Below are positions 51,121 through 59,379 of a stretch of 64,000 nucleotides of DNA, in pieces. Within the stretch, counting starts at the first letter, position 1; each line of letters begins with the position of its first letter. The position numbers and the translations under genes were made by a program. This stretch comes from an uncultured Oscillospiraceae bacterium (GTDB lineage: Bacteria; Bacillota; Clostridia; Oscillospirales; Ruminococcaceae), in the NCBI GenBank assembly GCA_900542145.1, contig UQMF01000008.1:54527-118526 (forward strand), written 5' to 3'. Below the pieces are notes generated by a model that saw only the letters and a list, made by a program, of their open reading frames with translations, was not told the DNA's origin and ran no database searches.

Positions 51121-51888
51121 TTATGCGAGATCCGCCTTCATTCTGGAATGGAATACAACCGCTGAAAGCGCCGCGAATACGACTGCGTATGCAGCGATGA
51201 TCAGCAGATGTACGCCAATTCCGTTGAAATCCAGCACTGAAGCCATGCGCGCCGCCTTAACGCAGTGGTAGAACGGGAGCGCCCGGCAGATGTTCCAGAT
51301 AGCGCCGCCTGCCGCTTCGCAGTCAAACCAGACTCCGCCGAGCAGGGAAGCCAGCGAAATTATCACAGAGCACAGTCCCGGCGCAGCCTTTTCGTTGAAC
51401 AGCGCCCCGAAAAGCACTCCGGCTGCAATAAAGAACACCGCTCCGGGAATCAGCGTCAGTACTGAAAGCAGGGAACCTCCCACCGTAAGCGAGCCGCTCC
51501 CGGAAACTGACGCCACGACAAGCGACGCCGCAAAGGAGATCACGCTCTGCAGCACGGCGAGGAGCAGGCATGGGAGCGCGTAGCCTGCAATGAAATCCGC
51601 GCTGTTCATCGGAGTGGCGTAAAGCCGCACCAGGAAAGCCCCGGATCTGTCCTTTGACACGGTGAGCGTGGTGAACAGCATTACGAAAGAAAGCCCGAAC
51701 ACTGCGATTCCGCCTGCAAGATTCTCAATACGGAACAGCGTCATGTTGGCTTCCGGCGGAATGCTCTCGTTTATCACGCTCATAATAATCAGCATTATAA
51801 GTGGGAATCCCAGGCAGAATATGTAGCTCAGAGGGTCGCGGAGCAGTTCCTTAAAGTTCCTTGATGAGAATGCGAGCACCTTTTTCAT
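51121..51888 (-). CDS. ABC-2 type transporter permease
   Basis: 255 residues, six helices. The first is preceded by FSSRNFKELLRDPLSYIFCLG-like amphipathic sequence typical of drug/lantibiotic exporters. It overlaps the ATPase stop by four bases. Partner of the ATPase gene upstream; the exported molecule is unknown. Confidence 0.88.
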   Translation of the reverse strand: MKKVLAFSSRNFKELLRDPLSYIFCLGFPLIMLIIMSVINESIPPEANMTLFRIENLAGGIAVFGLSFVMLFTTLTVSKDRSGAFLVRLYATPMNSADFIAGYALPCLLLAVLQSVISFAASLVVASVSGSGSLTVGGSLLSVLTLIPGAVFFIAAGVLFGALFNEKAAPGLCSVIISLASLLGGVWFDCEAAGGAIWNICRALPFYHCVKAARMASVLDFNGIGVHLLIIAAYAVVFAALSAVVFHSRMKADLA

Positions 51889-52622
51889 CTGTCGGCACCT
51901 CCTGCCTGTTCGGCAATTCTGACGAACGCGTTTTCCAGTCCCTGTTCTCCGGACAGCTGTTCCAGTTCCCCGAGGGTCCCGACAGCGTGGATCCTGCCGC
52001 CGACCATTATTGCAATGCGGTCGGACAGCTGTTCCGCCTCCTCCATGTAGTGGGTGGTGAGGATTATCGTGATCTTCCCCCTTAGGGATTTCACCGCGCT
52101 CCAGAGTTCACGCCGGGCAAGCACGTCAAGTCCGAGGGTCGGCTCGTCCAGGAAGAGCACCTCCGGCTCGGAGATAAGCGCCATGGCGATTGACAGCTTG
52201 CGTTTCCAGCCGCCGGAAAGAGTTTTCGCCCGGGAATCCAGGACTTCCTCCAGGCGGAACAGACGGGTCATGTCGTCGATACGCTGCGCGGTCCTTTCCC
52301 GGGAAAATCCGTAAATCCCGGCGATAAGCCGCAGATTCTCCCGGACAGTGAGATTCCCGGCAACTGCGGTATCCTGTGGTGAGATTCCCACGATACGCTT
52401 TACCTGCGCGGATTCGCTCGCGGTGCTGTGTCCGGATACGAAAGCCTCCCCGGAAGTGGGCTTTGAAAGGCAGGTCAGCATGCGGATAGTCGTGGTTTTA
52501 CCTGCGCCGTTCACTCCCAGGAGCGAGAACAGCTCCCCCTTTTCTATCGAAAGGTCAAGTCCGCTTACCGCCGTTTTTTCTTTGTACTTTTTTGTCAGTC
52601 CCTTTGTCAGTACTGCCGTCAT
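51885..52622 (-). CDS. ABC transporter ATP-binding protein
   Basis: 245 residues from ATG 52622 behind GGGAGGAAAAG. Walker A GVNGAGKTTTIR, signature LSGGWKRKLSI, Walker B VLFLDEPTLGLD, switch His in TTHYMEEAE. The group is that of DrrA/CcmA-like exporters. Its start lies 68 bases inside the end of the XRE-AbrB gene, so the two are coupled. Confidence 0.93.
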   Translation of the reverse strand: MTAVLTKGLTKKYKEKTAVSGLDLSIEKGELFSLLGVNGAGKTTTIRMLTCLSKPTSGEAFVSGHSTASESAQVKRIVGISPQDTAVAGNLTVRENLRLIAGIYGFSRERTAQRIDDMTRLFRLEEVLDSRAKTLSGGWKRKLSIAMALISEPEVLFLDEPTLGLDVLARRELWSAVKSLRGKITIILTTHYMEEAEQLSDRIAIMVGGRIHAVGTLGELEQLSGEQGLENAFVRIAEQAGGADR

Positions 52623-53037
52623 TGTCTTTTCCTCCCTTTGGCGAAAGAATATCAAGAGGATTTCCGAGCTTGACCAGCGCCATTCCCTTATCCTCGTCGC
52701 CGAGGACAAGTATTGCGTCGCCGGGGTGCAGCCTGAATACTTCGCGGCATTTCTTGGGGAGCGTTATCTGACCCTTGTCGTTCATCTTCGAAAGACCGAA
52801 TATGTGCTTTTTGCCATCGTCGTTTGCGTTGTACGAGGACAGATTCCGCACCAGGATATCCACGGTGGTGCCGTAAAGGTCCGCCAGGGCAATGCAGCTT
52901 TCGATGTCCGGGAGGGTGTCCCCGTTTTCCCATTTTGCGACCGCCTGCCGGGATACGTTCAGCTTTTCCGCCACCTGCTCCTGGGTCAGACCGCTCTCCC
53001 GGCGGTATATCTTCAGGTTGTTGAATTCAATGCTCAT
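52555..53037 (-). CDS. XRE helix-turn-helix regulator fused to an AbrB domain
   Basis: 160 residues. HTH at 8-62 (SGLTQEQVAEKLNVSRQAVAKWENG), linker, then an AbrB/SpoVT swapped hairpin (MNDKGQITLPKKCREVFRLHPGDAILVLGD). The end is charged and disordered. GAGGTG before the ATG. It heads an operon with an ABC-2 exporter and probably controls it. Repeated ATGTTA motifs (53072, 53103, 53132) in the 53038-53150 upstream stretch, including TGTTA-N8-TAACA, may be its sites. Confidence 0.88.
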   Translation of the reverse strand: MSIEFNNLKIYRRESGLTQEQVAEKLNVSRQAVAKWENGDTLPDIESCIALADLYGTTVDILVRNLSSYNANDDGKKHIFGLSKMNDKGQITLPKKCREVFRLHPGDAILVLGDEDKGMALVKLGNPLDILSPKGGKDNDGSTDKGTDKKVQRKNGGKRT

Positions 53038-53154
53038 GTTTTCACCTCATGGTATGATTATATCACTTCGGGCATGTTATTTCTACCAAACAAAACTGAC
53101 ATCATGTTACTTTTGGATAACATTCGGGGAATATGTTAAGCTGTATTTACATAC

Positions 53155-53177
53155 AAAAAAAGCTGCTCAAAGCAGCT
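53155..53177 (-). terminator. intrinsic terminator of the CAP-ykgJ transcript
   Basis: Minus strand AGCTGCT-TTG-AGCAGCT then TTTTTT; follows hairpin element copy 2. Confidence 0.75.
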
Positions 53178-53178
53178 A

Positions 53179-53284
53179 CAGGCTGTCGATAAACCGTCAT
53201 CTGTGTCGTCACTCCGTGCTGCGACAGGCAATAAGCCTAGTCGCAGCACGCGTTTCTGGCATCTGACGATTTCTCGGCAGCCTG
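53179..53284. ncRNA. structured hairpin element, copy 2
   Basis: 106 nt. Outer arms CAGGCTGTCGA / TCGGCAGCCTG, middle CGTC / GACG, inner CGTGCTGCGAC / GTCGCAGCACG (perfect 11 bp) and the hairpin AGGC-AATAA-GCCT. It shares with copy 1 (16350) the unpaired or conserved blocks GTCGATAAA, ATCT, TCGTCA, AGGC-N5-GCCTA, ATCTG and TTTCTCGGC. No promoter was found on the plus strand here; on the minus strand it would be the 3' UTR of ykgJ, directly before the terminator. Strand is therefore open. Confidence 0.6.
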
Positions 53285-53316
53285 TGATGGTTATTTATCC
53301 GACAAGTGCAAGGACG

Positions 53317-53793
53317 CTATAGATCAACGGCAAGAATCGGATATCCCTGTTCATAGGGCTTCACGGTTTCCGGGAATTCCGTCGCGTGCCGGAACAGCCT
53401 TTCCGCAAATCCGTCGGAGTTCACGAACCTGCACAGTTCCTCCAGCGGAAGCTTGATCACTGCCGGACAGACCGGGGAAATGGTGATCACGCGCATTCCG
53501 TTGATGGAGTTCACCCGGAACGGCCAGATCATGCAGTCGAACGGGCGCTTGTCCCCGAGAGTGCAGCCGTGGTCGCTGGCGGCAGGGCACATTATTACTT
53601 CGCTGCCGTGGAATTTCATGTCGAACACGCAGCTTTTAGTCCCGGGAATCTGGCGGACCGGCGCCGTTCCCTCTGCGACAGCGGATTCCTCCTCGCCGGC
53701 GAATATCGGTATCTCCCACTTGTCGCTGTCTACGAATCCGCAGCATATCCTGCATTCAGCGCAGGTTTCGTGGGATAGCAGCTTGCTGAGCAA
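53317..53793 (-). CDS. YkgJ-family cysteine-cluster protein
   Basis: 158 residues, TTG start after GGTGAG. Cysteines in HETCAECRICCGF, then SCVFD, CTLGDKRPFDCMIWPFR and SPVCPA give the zinc or iron-sulfur cluster pattern of the family. Cytoplasmic. Translated with the CAP-domain gene (three bases apart). Function unknown. Confidence 0.82.
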   Translation of the reverse strand: MLSKLLSHETCAECRICCGFVDSDKWEIPIFAGEEESAVAEGTAPVRQIPGTKSCVFDMKFHGSEVIMCPAASDHGCTLGDKRPFDCMIWPFRVNSINGMRVITISPVCPAVIKLPLEELCRFVNSDGFAERLFRHATEFPETVKPYEQGYPILAVDL

Positions 53794-53795
53794 AA

Positions 53796-54761
53796 TTACT
53801 CACCACCTATAAAGAGCTGGCACCAGTAGTCACACCAGCCGTTGTTATAGTGACCAATGCCTATGTATTCCGCGTTGGGGTCCAGAATATTTCCGCGGTG
53901 CCAGGAGTCGCTCATCCAGCACTTCATCGCGCCCTTGGCGGTGGAGTAGTAGTACGCGAGATTCTCGGTCCGGGTGTTGCGCTTCACGCCGTATTCACTG
54001 AGGACGGTGTCCCAGCGGCTTCCGTCCGGGCGATAGTGGGACTGACAGTACGAATATTCCTTCGCGCGCACCTGAGCGGCTTCAGTAAGCGCCGTAAGAG
54101 CCTTGAGCGGCTTCAGTCCGTATTCCGCACGGGTTTCGTTCACCAGCTCGAAAATCGCCTGCGCCTTGGGATCCTCGAACTGATCCTCGCTGATGACGTA
54201 TTTCTCGGTTACCACCTTGCTCCGGGCGAGGTTCTCGGAGAACGACGCGAACTTCAGCGTGGTGGTTTCGCTGATCGTGATAGCCTTCTTGTACTTGTTG
54301 GAATCCTTTGTGGGAGCGGAGCCGTCGGTAGTGTAGTAGATATCCGCCGCCGGATCAAGGCAGGTGAGCTTCACCTTAGCCTTGTCGCTGTAGGTTCCGC
54401 CGTCCAAGGAGGCGGAGGGGACAGCGCTCCTTATTTTGATAGATGACTTATCGCTGCTGACCAGGGTACCCTCGGAATAGCATGCCATGCGGATAACCGT
54501 GTTTTCCTCGACGATTATCGCCCTGCCCTCGTACAGCATGGAATCCGTGTCGGGCTTTGAGCCATCGGTGGTGTAGTATACATCTGTGGATACGCCGTTT
54601 ATTATGGTCACGAACTGCGTAGTATCATAATAACCGCTCTCGTGCGAAATATACACGTCTGTTTCCCTGGAGTCCGCCGACGAGGCATATGCGTTAAGTG
54701 ACAGTGAAGTTCCGAGCAGGACAGCCGCAAAGAATGCCGCTGCTTTGTTTTTTAGTGACAT
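53796..54761 (-). CDS. secreted CAP-domain protein with two chitobiase-type beta-sandwich repeats
   Basis: 321 residues from ATG 54761. Signal peptide AAAFFAAVLLGTSLSLNAYA. Two CHB_HEX_C_1-like repeats, each with DVYYTTDGSKPDTDS / DIYYTTDGSAPTKDS, at about 30-105 and 110-180. The C-terminal CAP (SCP/PR-1) domain at 195-320 has AQVRAKEYSYCQSH, ENLAYYYSTAKGAMKCWMSDSWHRGNIL and GIGHY. The related B. subtilis proteins (YkwD) are wall-associated. Promoter carries a WalR-like triple box. Confidence 0.88.
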   Translation of the reverse strand: MSLKNKAAAFFAAVLLGTSLSLNAYASSADSRETDVYISHESGYYDTTQFVTIINGVSTDVYYTTDGSKPDTDSMLYEGRAIIVEENTVIRMACYSEGTLVSSDKSSIKIRSAVPSASLDGGTYSDKAKVKLTCLDPAADIYYTTDGSAPTKDSNKYKKAITISETTTLKFASFSENLARSKVVTEKYVISEDQFEDPKAQAIFELVNETRAEYGLKPLKALTALTEAAQVRAKEYSYCQSHYRPDGSRWDTVLSEYGVKRNTRTENLAYYYSTAKGAMKCWMSDSWHRGNILDPNAEYIGIGHYNNGWCDYWCQLFIGGE

Positions 54762-54853
54762 ATAGTAACTCCGTTCTTTTTGATCAGGAAAAATCCGTGG
54801 GATCATGCATGGAATTCCCCAAAACGACAACAAATTTAAACAATCCACTACAT

Positions 54854-54914
54854 ATTATATACTATTTGCTGAATTATGTCAAGTCGGTTACAGAAATATT
54901 ACAAAACGGTTACA
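54854..54914 (-). promoter_or_regulatory. CAP-gene promoter with three WalR-like half-sites
   Basis: Minus strand TTGACA (54882-54877), TATAAT (54859-54854), 17-bp spacer. Directly upstream: TGTAAC (54914-54909), N5, TGTAAT (54903-54898), N5, TGTAAC (54892-54887). The WalR/YycF consensus in Firmicutes is TGTWAH-N5-TGTWAH; here three half-sites keep an exact 11-bp period, ending four bases from the -35. This predicts activation by the essential cell-wall two-component system. The rest of 54915-55060 is AT-rich without genes. Confidence 0.82.
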
Positions 54915-55060
54915 TTTTTTTGACTTGTGGGATTTCGGAAAAACCACATATATGAGAATAATCTGCAATATAACAATAAATATGACAAGAGTTATTATCT
55001 TTCTGGTGAAATATCATAATTTCAATAGTCAATTTTCATCTATTTTTCACCTTATGATTA

Positions 55061-55088
55061 TTGACTTTAACAAAAAATCCGTTATAAT
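55061..55088 (+). promoter_or_regulatory. sigma-A promoter of marR-ABC operon
   Basis: TTGACT at 55061-55066, TATAAT at 55083-55088, 16-bp spacer. Confidence 0.85.
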
Positions 55089-55150
55089 ATAAATAGTTGA
55101 GTAAGTAAACATAAATATCGGAAGCTTACAACGGAGAAAGGAATTCTACA

Positions 55151-55624
55151 ATGAAGAACAGCAACAACAACACCTACATGTTCAAGGGGAACGAAACCAT
55201 CAAGAGCGTGAACGACGCGTCTTTCATGTTCGGCAAGTTCGTATGCAAGGAGCTGGAAGCTATCGGCATGCGTTCCTCCTACCGCCACGTCATGAAGCCG
55301 CTCATGGAGCAGGACGGAATGACCCAGCTCGAGCTGGTTAATCTAACCCAGCTGAAGGCTCCTACCATCAGCATCACCCTGCGCAACATGGAGCGCGAGG
55401 GAATCGTGCGCCGTGAGAAGAACGACATTGACCGCCGCGAAACCCACGTTTACATCACTGAAAAGGGCAGAGAGATGCACAAGAAGATTCTTGAAGCGTT
55501 TGACCGCGCTGAGCAGGTAATGCTCCAGGACGTTTCCGAAAAGGAAATGGCAACCGCCAGAAAGATTCTCGCCAAGATGACCGAGAACCTCCGCAAGGAA
55601 CTCGGAGGCGACATAAGTGAGTAA
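55151..55624 (+). CDS. MarR-family transcriptional regulator
   Basis: 157 residues. Winged helix with TQLELVNLTQLKAPTISITLRNMEREGIV (recognition region, residues 57-86) and the wing RREKNDIDRRETHVYI. The ABC gene starts within its last eight bases. MarR proteins usually repress the exporter next to them and let go on binding the transported drug. Confidence 0.92.
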   Translation: MKNSNNNTYMFKGNETIKSVNDASFMFGKFVCKELEAIGMRSSYRHVMKPLMEQDGMTQLELVNLTQLKAPTISITLRNMEREGIVRREKNDIDRRETHVYITEKGREMHKKILEAFDRAEQVMLQDVSEKEMATARKILAKMTENLRKELGGDISE

Positions 55625-57356
55625 AGTACTGAAATACCTGAAGAAATACTGGTATTTCGCCGTACTTTCTCCTCTTTTCATGATCCTTGAGGTCAGCATG
55701 GATCTCGTTCAGCCTTCGCTCATGTCCCGTATCGTTGACGATGGCATAGTCAGGCAGGACTTTGGAATAATCCTGAATCTGGGCATACAGATGCTCATAT
55801 TCACGCTGCTCGGCTGCGTTGGCGGAATCCTGTCCGGCGTATTCGGAAACCTTGCCGCACAGAATTTCTCCAACGACCTGCGCAAGGACGCTTTTGCAAA
55901 AGTGATGAAGATGTCCTTCCAGCAGACCGACAAATTCACGATAGGCTCCCTGGTAACGCGGCTTACCAACGATATTACCGCCTGCCAGGATTTTGTCGGT
56001 ATGGCGCTGCGCATGATGGTGCGTACTCTCATGCAGTTTATCGGCGGAATCGTAATGGTGCTTTCCATCAACGCGACTTTCGGTTATATACTGCTTTTCA
56101 CACTTCCGGTACAGATCGTTGTGATTATTCTTGTTCTCCGCAAGGGGGCGCCGCTGTTCAGCGTGGTACAGAGCAAACTCGACCGCGTGAATTCGGTGGT
56201 GCAGGAGAATGTCAGCGGTGCCCGGGTGGTCAAGGCGTATACCCGGGAGGAATACGAGTATGACCGTTTTAGCAAGGCTAACGACGATCTGGTTTCCACC
56301 AACCTCCGCGTTCAGAAGCTGATGGCGCTGCTGGTGCCTATCCTGTCGATACTCATGAATGCTTCCGTGATCGCAGTCATCTACATAGGCGGCGAGCCTG
56401 TCCGCACCGCGGCTGAGGGCGCTCAGGTGGGAAGTATCATGGCGGCTATTACTTACATTACCCAGATCCTTATGTCGATGATGATGATCGGCATGATGTT
56501 CCAGCAGGTGACCAGGGCGACCGCTTCCGCTTCCAGAATCCGCGAAGTGCTCGAGGCTGACCCGGTCATTTCCGACGGGAATTTCACCGGCAGCACTCCG
56601 GAAAACGGGACCGTGGAATTCCGCAACGTATCGTTCAGATACCCCGGAGTCCAGAGCGGAAACGTGCTTTCCGGCGTAAATTTCCGCGTGAACAAGGGCG
56701 AAACGGTTGCAGTCCTCGGAGCCACCGGCTGCGGAAAGACTTCGCTTGTAAGCCTTATTCCGAGATTCTATGACGCCACGGAGGGCGAAGTCCTGGTCGA
56801 TGGCGTTGACGTACGGGAATACAAGCTGGACGAACTGCGCCACAAGATAGGATTCGTGCTACAGAAGAGCGAGCTGTTCTCTGAAACCATCGAGCAGAAT
56901 ATCCGCTGGGGCGACCCGGACGCCACCGACGAAGAGGTGAAGCGTGCCGCGGAGATAGCCCAGGCGGACGAGTTCATCAGCGGATTCACGGACGGCTATA
57001 AGGACATGATCACGGAAAAGGGAAGCTCCCTTTCCGGCGGACAGAAGCAGCGCCTTTCCATCGCCCGTGCGATTGTAAAGAATCCCGAGATACTGATATT
57101 TGACGACAGTATGTCGGCGCTGGACCTTGCAACTGACGCGAAGCTCCAGCAGACGCTCCGCGAGAAGCTGAAGGGCACCACCGTTATCATGATAGCGCAG
57201 CGTGTCGCCAGCGTAATGCGCGCGGACAAGATCGCTGTAATAGACAACGGCACCATAGTTGCATTCGATAATCATAACAACCTAATGAAGACCTGCGATG
57301 TGTACCGCGACATCTACAATTCCCAGATGAGAGAGGGGGCTGAGCAGGTTGGCTGA
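55617..57356 (+). CDS. heterodimeric ABC exporter subunit 1 (degenerate nucleotide site)
   Basis: 579 residues: six-helix exporter domain (1-320) then ATPase. Walker A GATGCGKTS, signature LSGGQKQRLS, Walker B LIFDDSMSALD, in which the catalytic Glu after the Walker B Asp is Asp, and the switch His is replaced by Gln (MIAQRVAS). These are the known marks of the non-catalytic half in BmrC/BmrD-type heterodimers. GTG/ATG overlap with marR shows coupled expression. Confidence 0.92.
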   Translation: MSKVLKYLKKYWYFAVLSPLFMILEVSMDLVQPSLMSRIVDDGIVRQDFGIILNLGIQMLIFTLLGCVGGILSGVFGNLAAQNFSNDLRKDAFAKVMKMSFQQTDKFTIGSLVTRLTNDITACQDFVGMALRMMVRTLMQFIGGIVMVLSINATFGYILLFTLPVQIVVIILVLRKGAPLFSVVQSKLDRVNSVVQENVSGARVVKAYTREEYEYDRFSKANDDLVSTNLRVQKLMALLVPILSILMNASVIAVIYIGGEPVRTAAEGAQVGSIMAAITYITQILMSMMMIGMMFQQVTRATASASRIREVLEADPVISDGNFTGSTPENGTVEFRNVSFRYPGVQSGNVLSGVNFRVNKGETVAVLGATGCGKTSLVSLIPRFYDATEGEVLVDGVDVREYKLDELRHKIGFVLQKSELFSETIEQNIRWGDPDATDEEVKRAAEIAQADEFISGFTDGYKDMITEKGSSLSGGQKQRLSIARAIVKNPEILIFDDSMSALDLATDAKLQQTLREKLKGTTVIMIAQRVASVMRADKIAVIDNGTIVAFDNHNNLMKTCDVYRDIYNSQMREGAEQVG

Positions 57357-59202
57357 AAAACAGGCTCCCGTAGTTAATCTCAGACCCGGCGGACCTGGCA
57401 GAGGTCCCGGCAGGGGAGGTCCTCCAGGAATGATGCCCGGTGAGAAGCCGAAGAATCTCAAGGGAACTCTCAAGCGCATACTTTCCTATATAGGAAAGAA
57501 CCGCCGCCTTATCATTGCCATGCTGGCGGTAATGCTGTGCGCAACGCTGCTGAACGTAATCGCTCCTACAATACAGGCTAACGCTATTGACGCCATCGCG
57601 AAACTTGACGCAGGCACGCTGATAATGTGGCTTGTTGTAATGGCGGTGGTGTATTTCAGCAGCGCTATATTCACTTACTTCCAGAACCTTTTTGCGGCAA
57701 TGCTTTCGCAGTACACCGTCAGGGTAATGCGTAAGGATCTTTTCGCGCGGATATCCCATCTGCCGATAAAGTATATGGATACCCACAAGCACGGCGATAT
57801 CCTCAGCCGCATGACTAACGATGTCGAGAACGTGTCGAACTCAGTGTCGCAGTCCCTCGGTTCGCTGATTTCCGGCGTGATCATGCTGATCGGCTGCTTT
57901 GTGATGATGCTGATACATTCCTGGCTGATGACGCTGGTCAGCATGGTGACAATCGTGCTGACGCTTGTCGTAACGAAGTATCTGTCGAAGTTCATGCGGA
58001 AGTACTTCCCGATGCAGCAGTCCAAGCTGGGACAGCTGAACGGTCAGATCGAAGAGGCGGTCAGCGGCTGCAAGACGGTCAAGGCTTTCACCCACGAAGG
58101 AAAGATATGCGAGGACTTCAACCGCACCAGCGACGAGCTGAAATCCGTGGGCGTAAAGGCGCAGATACTTGGCGGTTCCATGGGTCCGTGCATGAATACG
58201 ATCGGCAATTTCGGATTCCTGCTGATCGCGGTCGTGGGCGCAATTCTCGCTTCAAGACCCGAAACGGATATGCTCTATATTTCTATAGGTACTATCCAGG
58301 CGTTCATCACATATTCCAAGCAGTTCACCAGACCTATCAATGAGATCGCGAACCAGTATGCGCAGATCCAGTCAGCACTTGCCGGCGCGGAACGCGTGTT
58401 TGAGGTTATGGACAGCCAGCCCGAGGACGAGGGTGGCAGTGAACCGTTTGAAATTGAAAATGTAAAGGGCGATATCAATTTTAAGGACATCGATTTCTCC
58501 TATGTCAAGGGCGAGCAGGTCCTCAAGCATTTTGACCTGTGGGTAAAGAGCGGACAGAAGATTGCGATTGTAGGCGCAACAGGCAGCGGTAAAACTACCG
58601 TCGTCAACCTGTTGACGCGCTTCTACGATATTGACGGCGGAGTAATCACGCTGGACGGTCAGGATATCCGGAACGTCCCGGTGAAGAAGCTCCGTGGAAG
58701 TATCGGCATAGTGCTCCAGGATACCGTGATATTCTCGGATACGATCGCGCAGAATATACGCTACGGCAGGACCGGCGCGACGGACGAGGAAGTTATTGCG
58801 GCGGCAAAGGTAGCGCGCGTGGACGACTTCGCCTCCAAGCTGTCGGATGGGTACAACACAATGCTTTCCGAGGGCGGAAGTAATCTGTCCCAGGGACAGC
58901 GCCAGCTGATCTCTATTGCGAGAGCGGTGCTTGCTGACCCGAAGATACTTATTCTGGACGAGGCTACTTCCAGCATTGACACCAGAACCGAAATGCACAT
59001 TCAGGAGGCAATGGTGGCGCTTATGAAGGGCAGAACGAGCCTTATTATTGCGCACCGTCTGTCTACGATCCGCGACGCGGACAAGATCGTTGTAATCAAG
59101 GGCGGACAAGTAGTCGAGGCAGGCAACCACGATGAGCTACTTACTCAGAGGGGTTGCTACTACGACCTGTACCAGAGCCAGTTTGCAGGAATTGCTACAT
59201 AA
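57349..59202 (+). CDS. heterodimeric ABC exporter subunit 2 (catalytic)
   Basis: 617 residues, TTG start overlapping the stop of subunit 1. An N-terminal Gly/Pro/Arg-rich stretch of about 30 residues precedes the six-helix domain. ATPase: GATGSGKTT, signature LSQGQRQLIS, Walker B LILDEATSSID with catalytic Glu, switch HRLST. The full site here and the degenerate one in subunit 1 predict asymmetric ATP use. Probably exports a drug or peptide. Confidence 0.93.
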   Translation: MAEKQAPVVNLRPGGPGRGPGRGGPPGMMPGEKPKNLKGTLKRILSYIGKNRRLIIAMLAVMLCATLLNVIAPTIQANAIDAIAKLDAGTLIMWLVVMAVVYFSSAIFTYFQNLFAAMLSQYTVRVMRKDLFARISHLPIKYMDTHKHGDILSRMTNDVENVSNSVSQSLGSLISGVIMLIGCFVMMLIHSWLMTLVSMVTIVLTLVVTKYLSKFMRKYFPMQQSKLGQLNGQIEEAVSGCKTVKAFTHEGKICEDFNRTSDELKSVGVKAQILGGSMGPCMNTIGNFGFLLIAVVGAILASRPETDMLYISIGTIQAFITYSKQFTRPINEIANQYAQIQSALAGAERVFEVMDSQPEDEGGSEPFEIENVKGDINFKDIDFSYVKGEQVLKHFDLWVKSGQKIAIVGATGSGKTTVVNLLTRFYDIDGGVITLDGQDIRNVPVKKLRGSIGIVLQDTVIFSDTIAQNIRYGRTGATDEEVIAAAKVARVDDFASKLSDGYNTMLSEGGSNLSQGQRQLISIARAVLADPKILILDEATSSIDTRTEMHIQEAMVALMKGRTSLIIAHRLSTIRDADKIVVIKGGQVVEAGNHDELLTQRGCYYDLYQSQFAGIAT

Positions 59203-59207
59203 ACCAG

Positions 59208-59238
59208 AGGGCTGCTTCCCATTGGAAACAGCCCTTTT
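59208..59238 (+). terminator. terminator of the ABC exporter operon
   Basis: AGGGCTGCTTCC / GGAAACAGCCCT stem with one mismatch, then TTTTGG. Confidence 0.72.
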
Positions 59239-59257
59239 GGCATGCGTATAAATTAAG

Positions 59258-59285
59258 AACGGCAGCATATCGCAATGCTGCCGTT
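59258..59285 (-). terminator. original terminator of tRNA-Pro
   Basis: Perfect 11-bp stem AACGGCAGCAT / ATGCTGCCGTT. It lies ten bases past the displaced tRNA-Pro 3' end, reading on the minus strand, so it served that tRNA before insertion. Confidence 0.65.
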
Positions 59286-59294
59286 TTCATATTA

Positions 59295-59344
59295 TGGTCG
59301 GAGTGACAGGATTCGAACCTGCGGCCTCAACATCCCAAATGTCG
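59295..59344 (-). repeat. attachment site: displaced 3' end of tRNA-Pro (UGG)
   Basis: Minus strand ends with CACTCCGACCA; it contains the T-arm CAGGTTCGAATCCTG and the anticodon loop TTTGGGA, but the 5' half is absent: beyond 59344 the sequence no longer pairs. The integrase stop is 36 bases away. The intact tRNA-Pro should lie at the far end of the element, past 64000. Confidence 0.85.
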
Positions 59345-59379
59345 GGAAAAAGTGCGCTCAATCCGTTTGGATATGCGAT

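Noticed and set aside
59295..59344. Functional tRNA-Pro
   Set aside because: Sequence beyond the anticodon arm does not form the 5' half.
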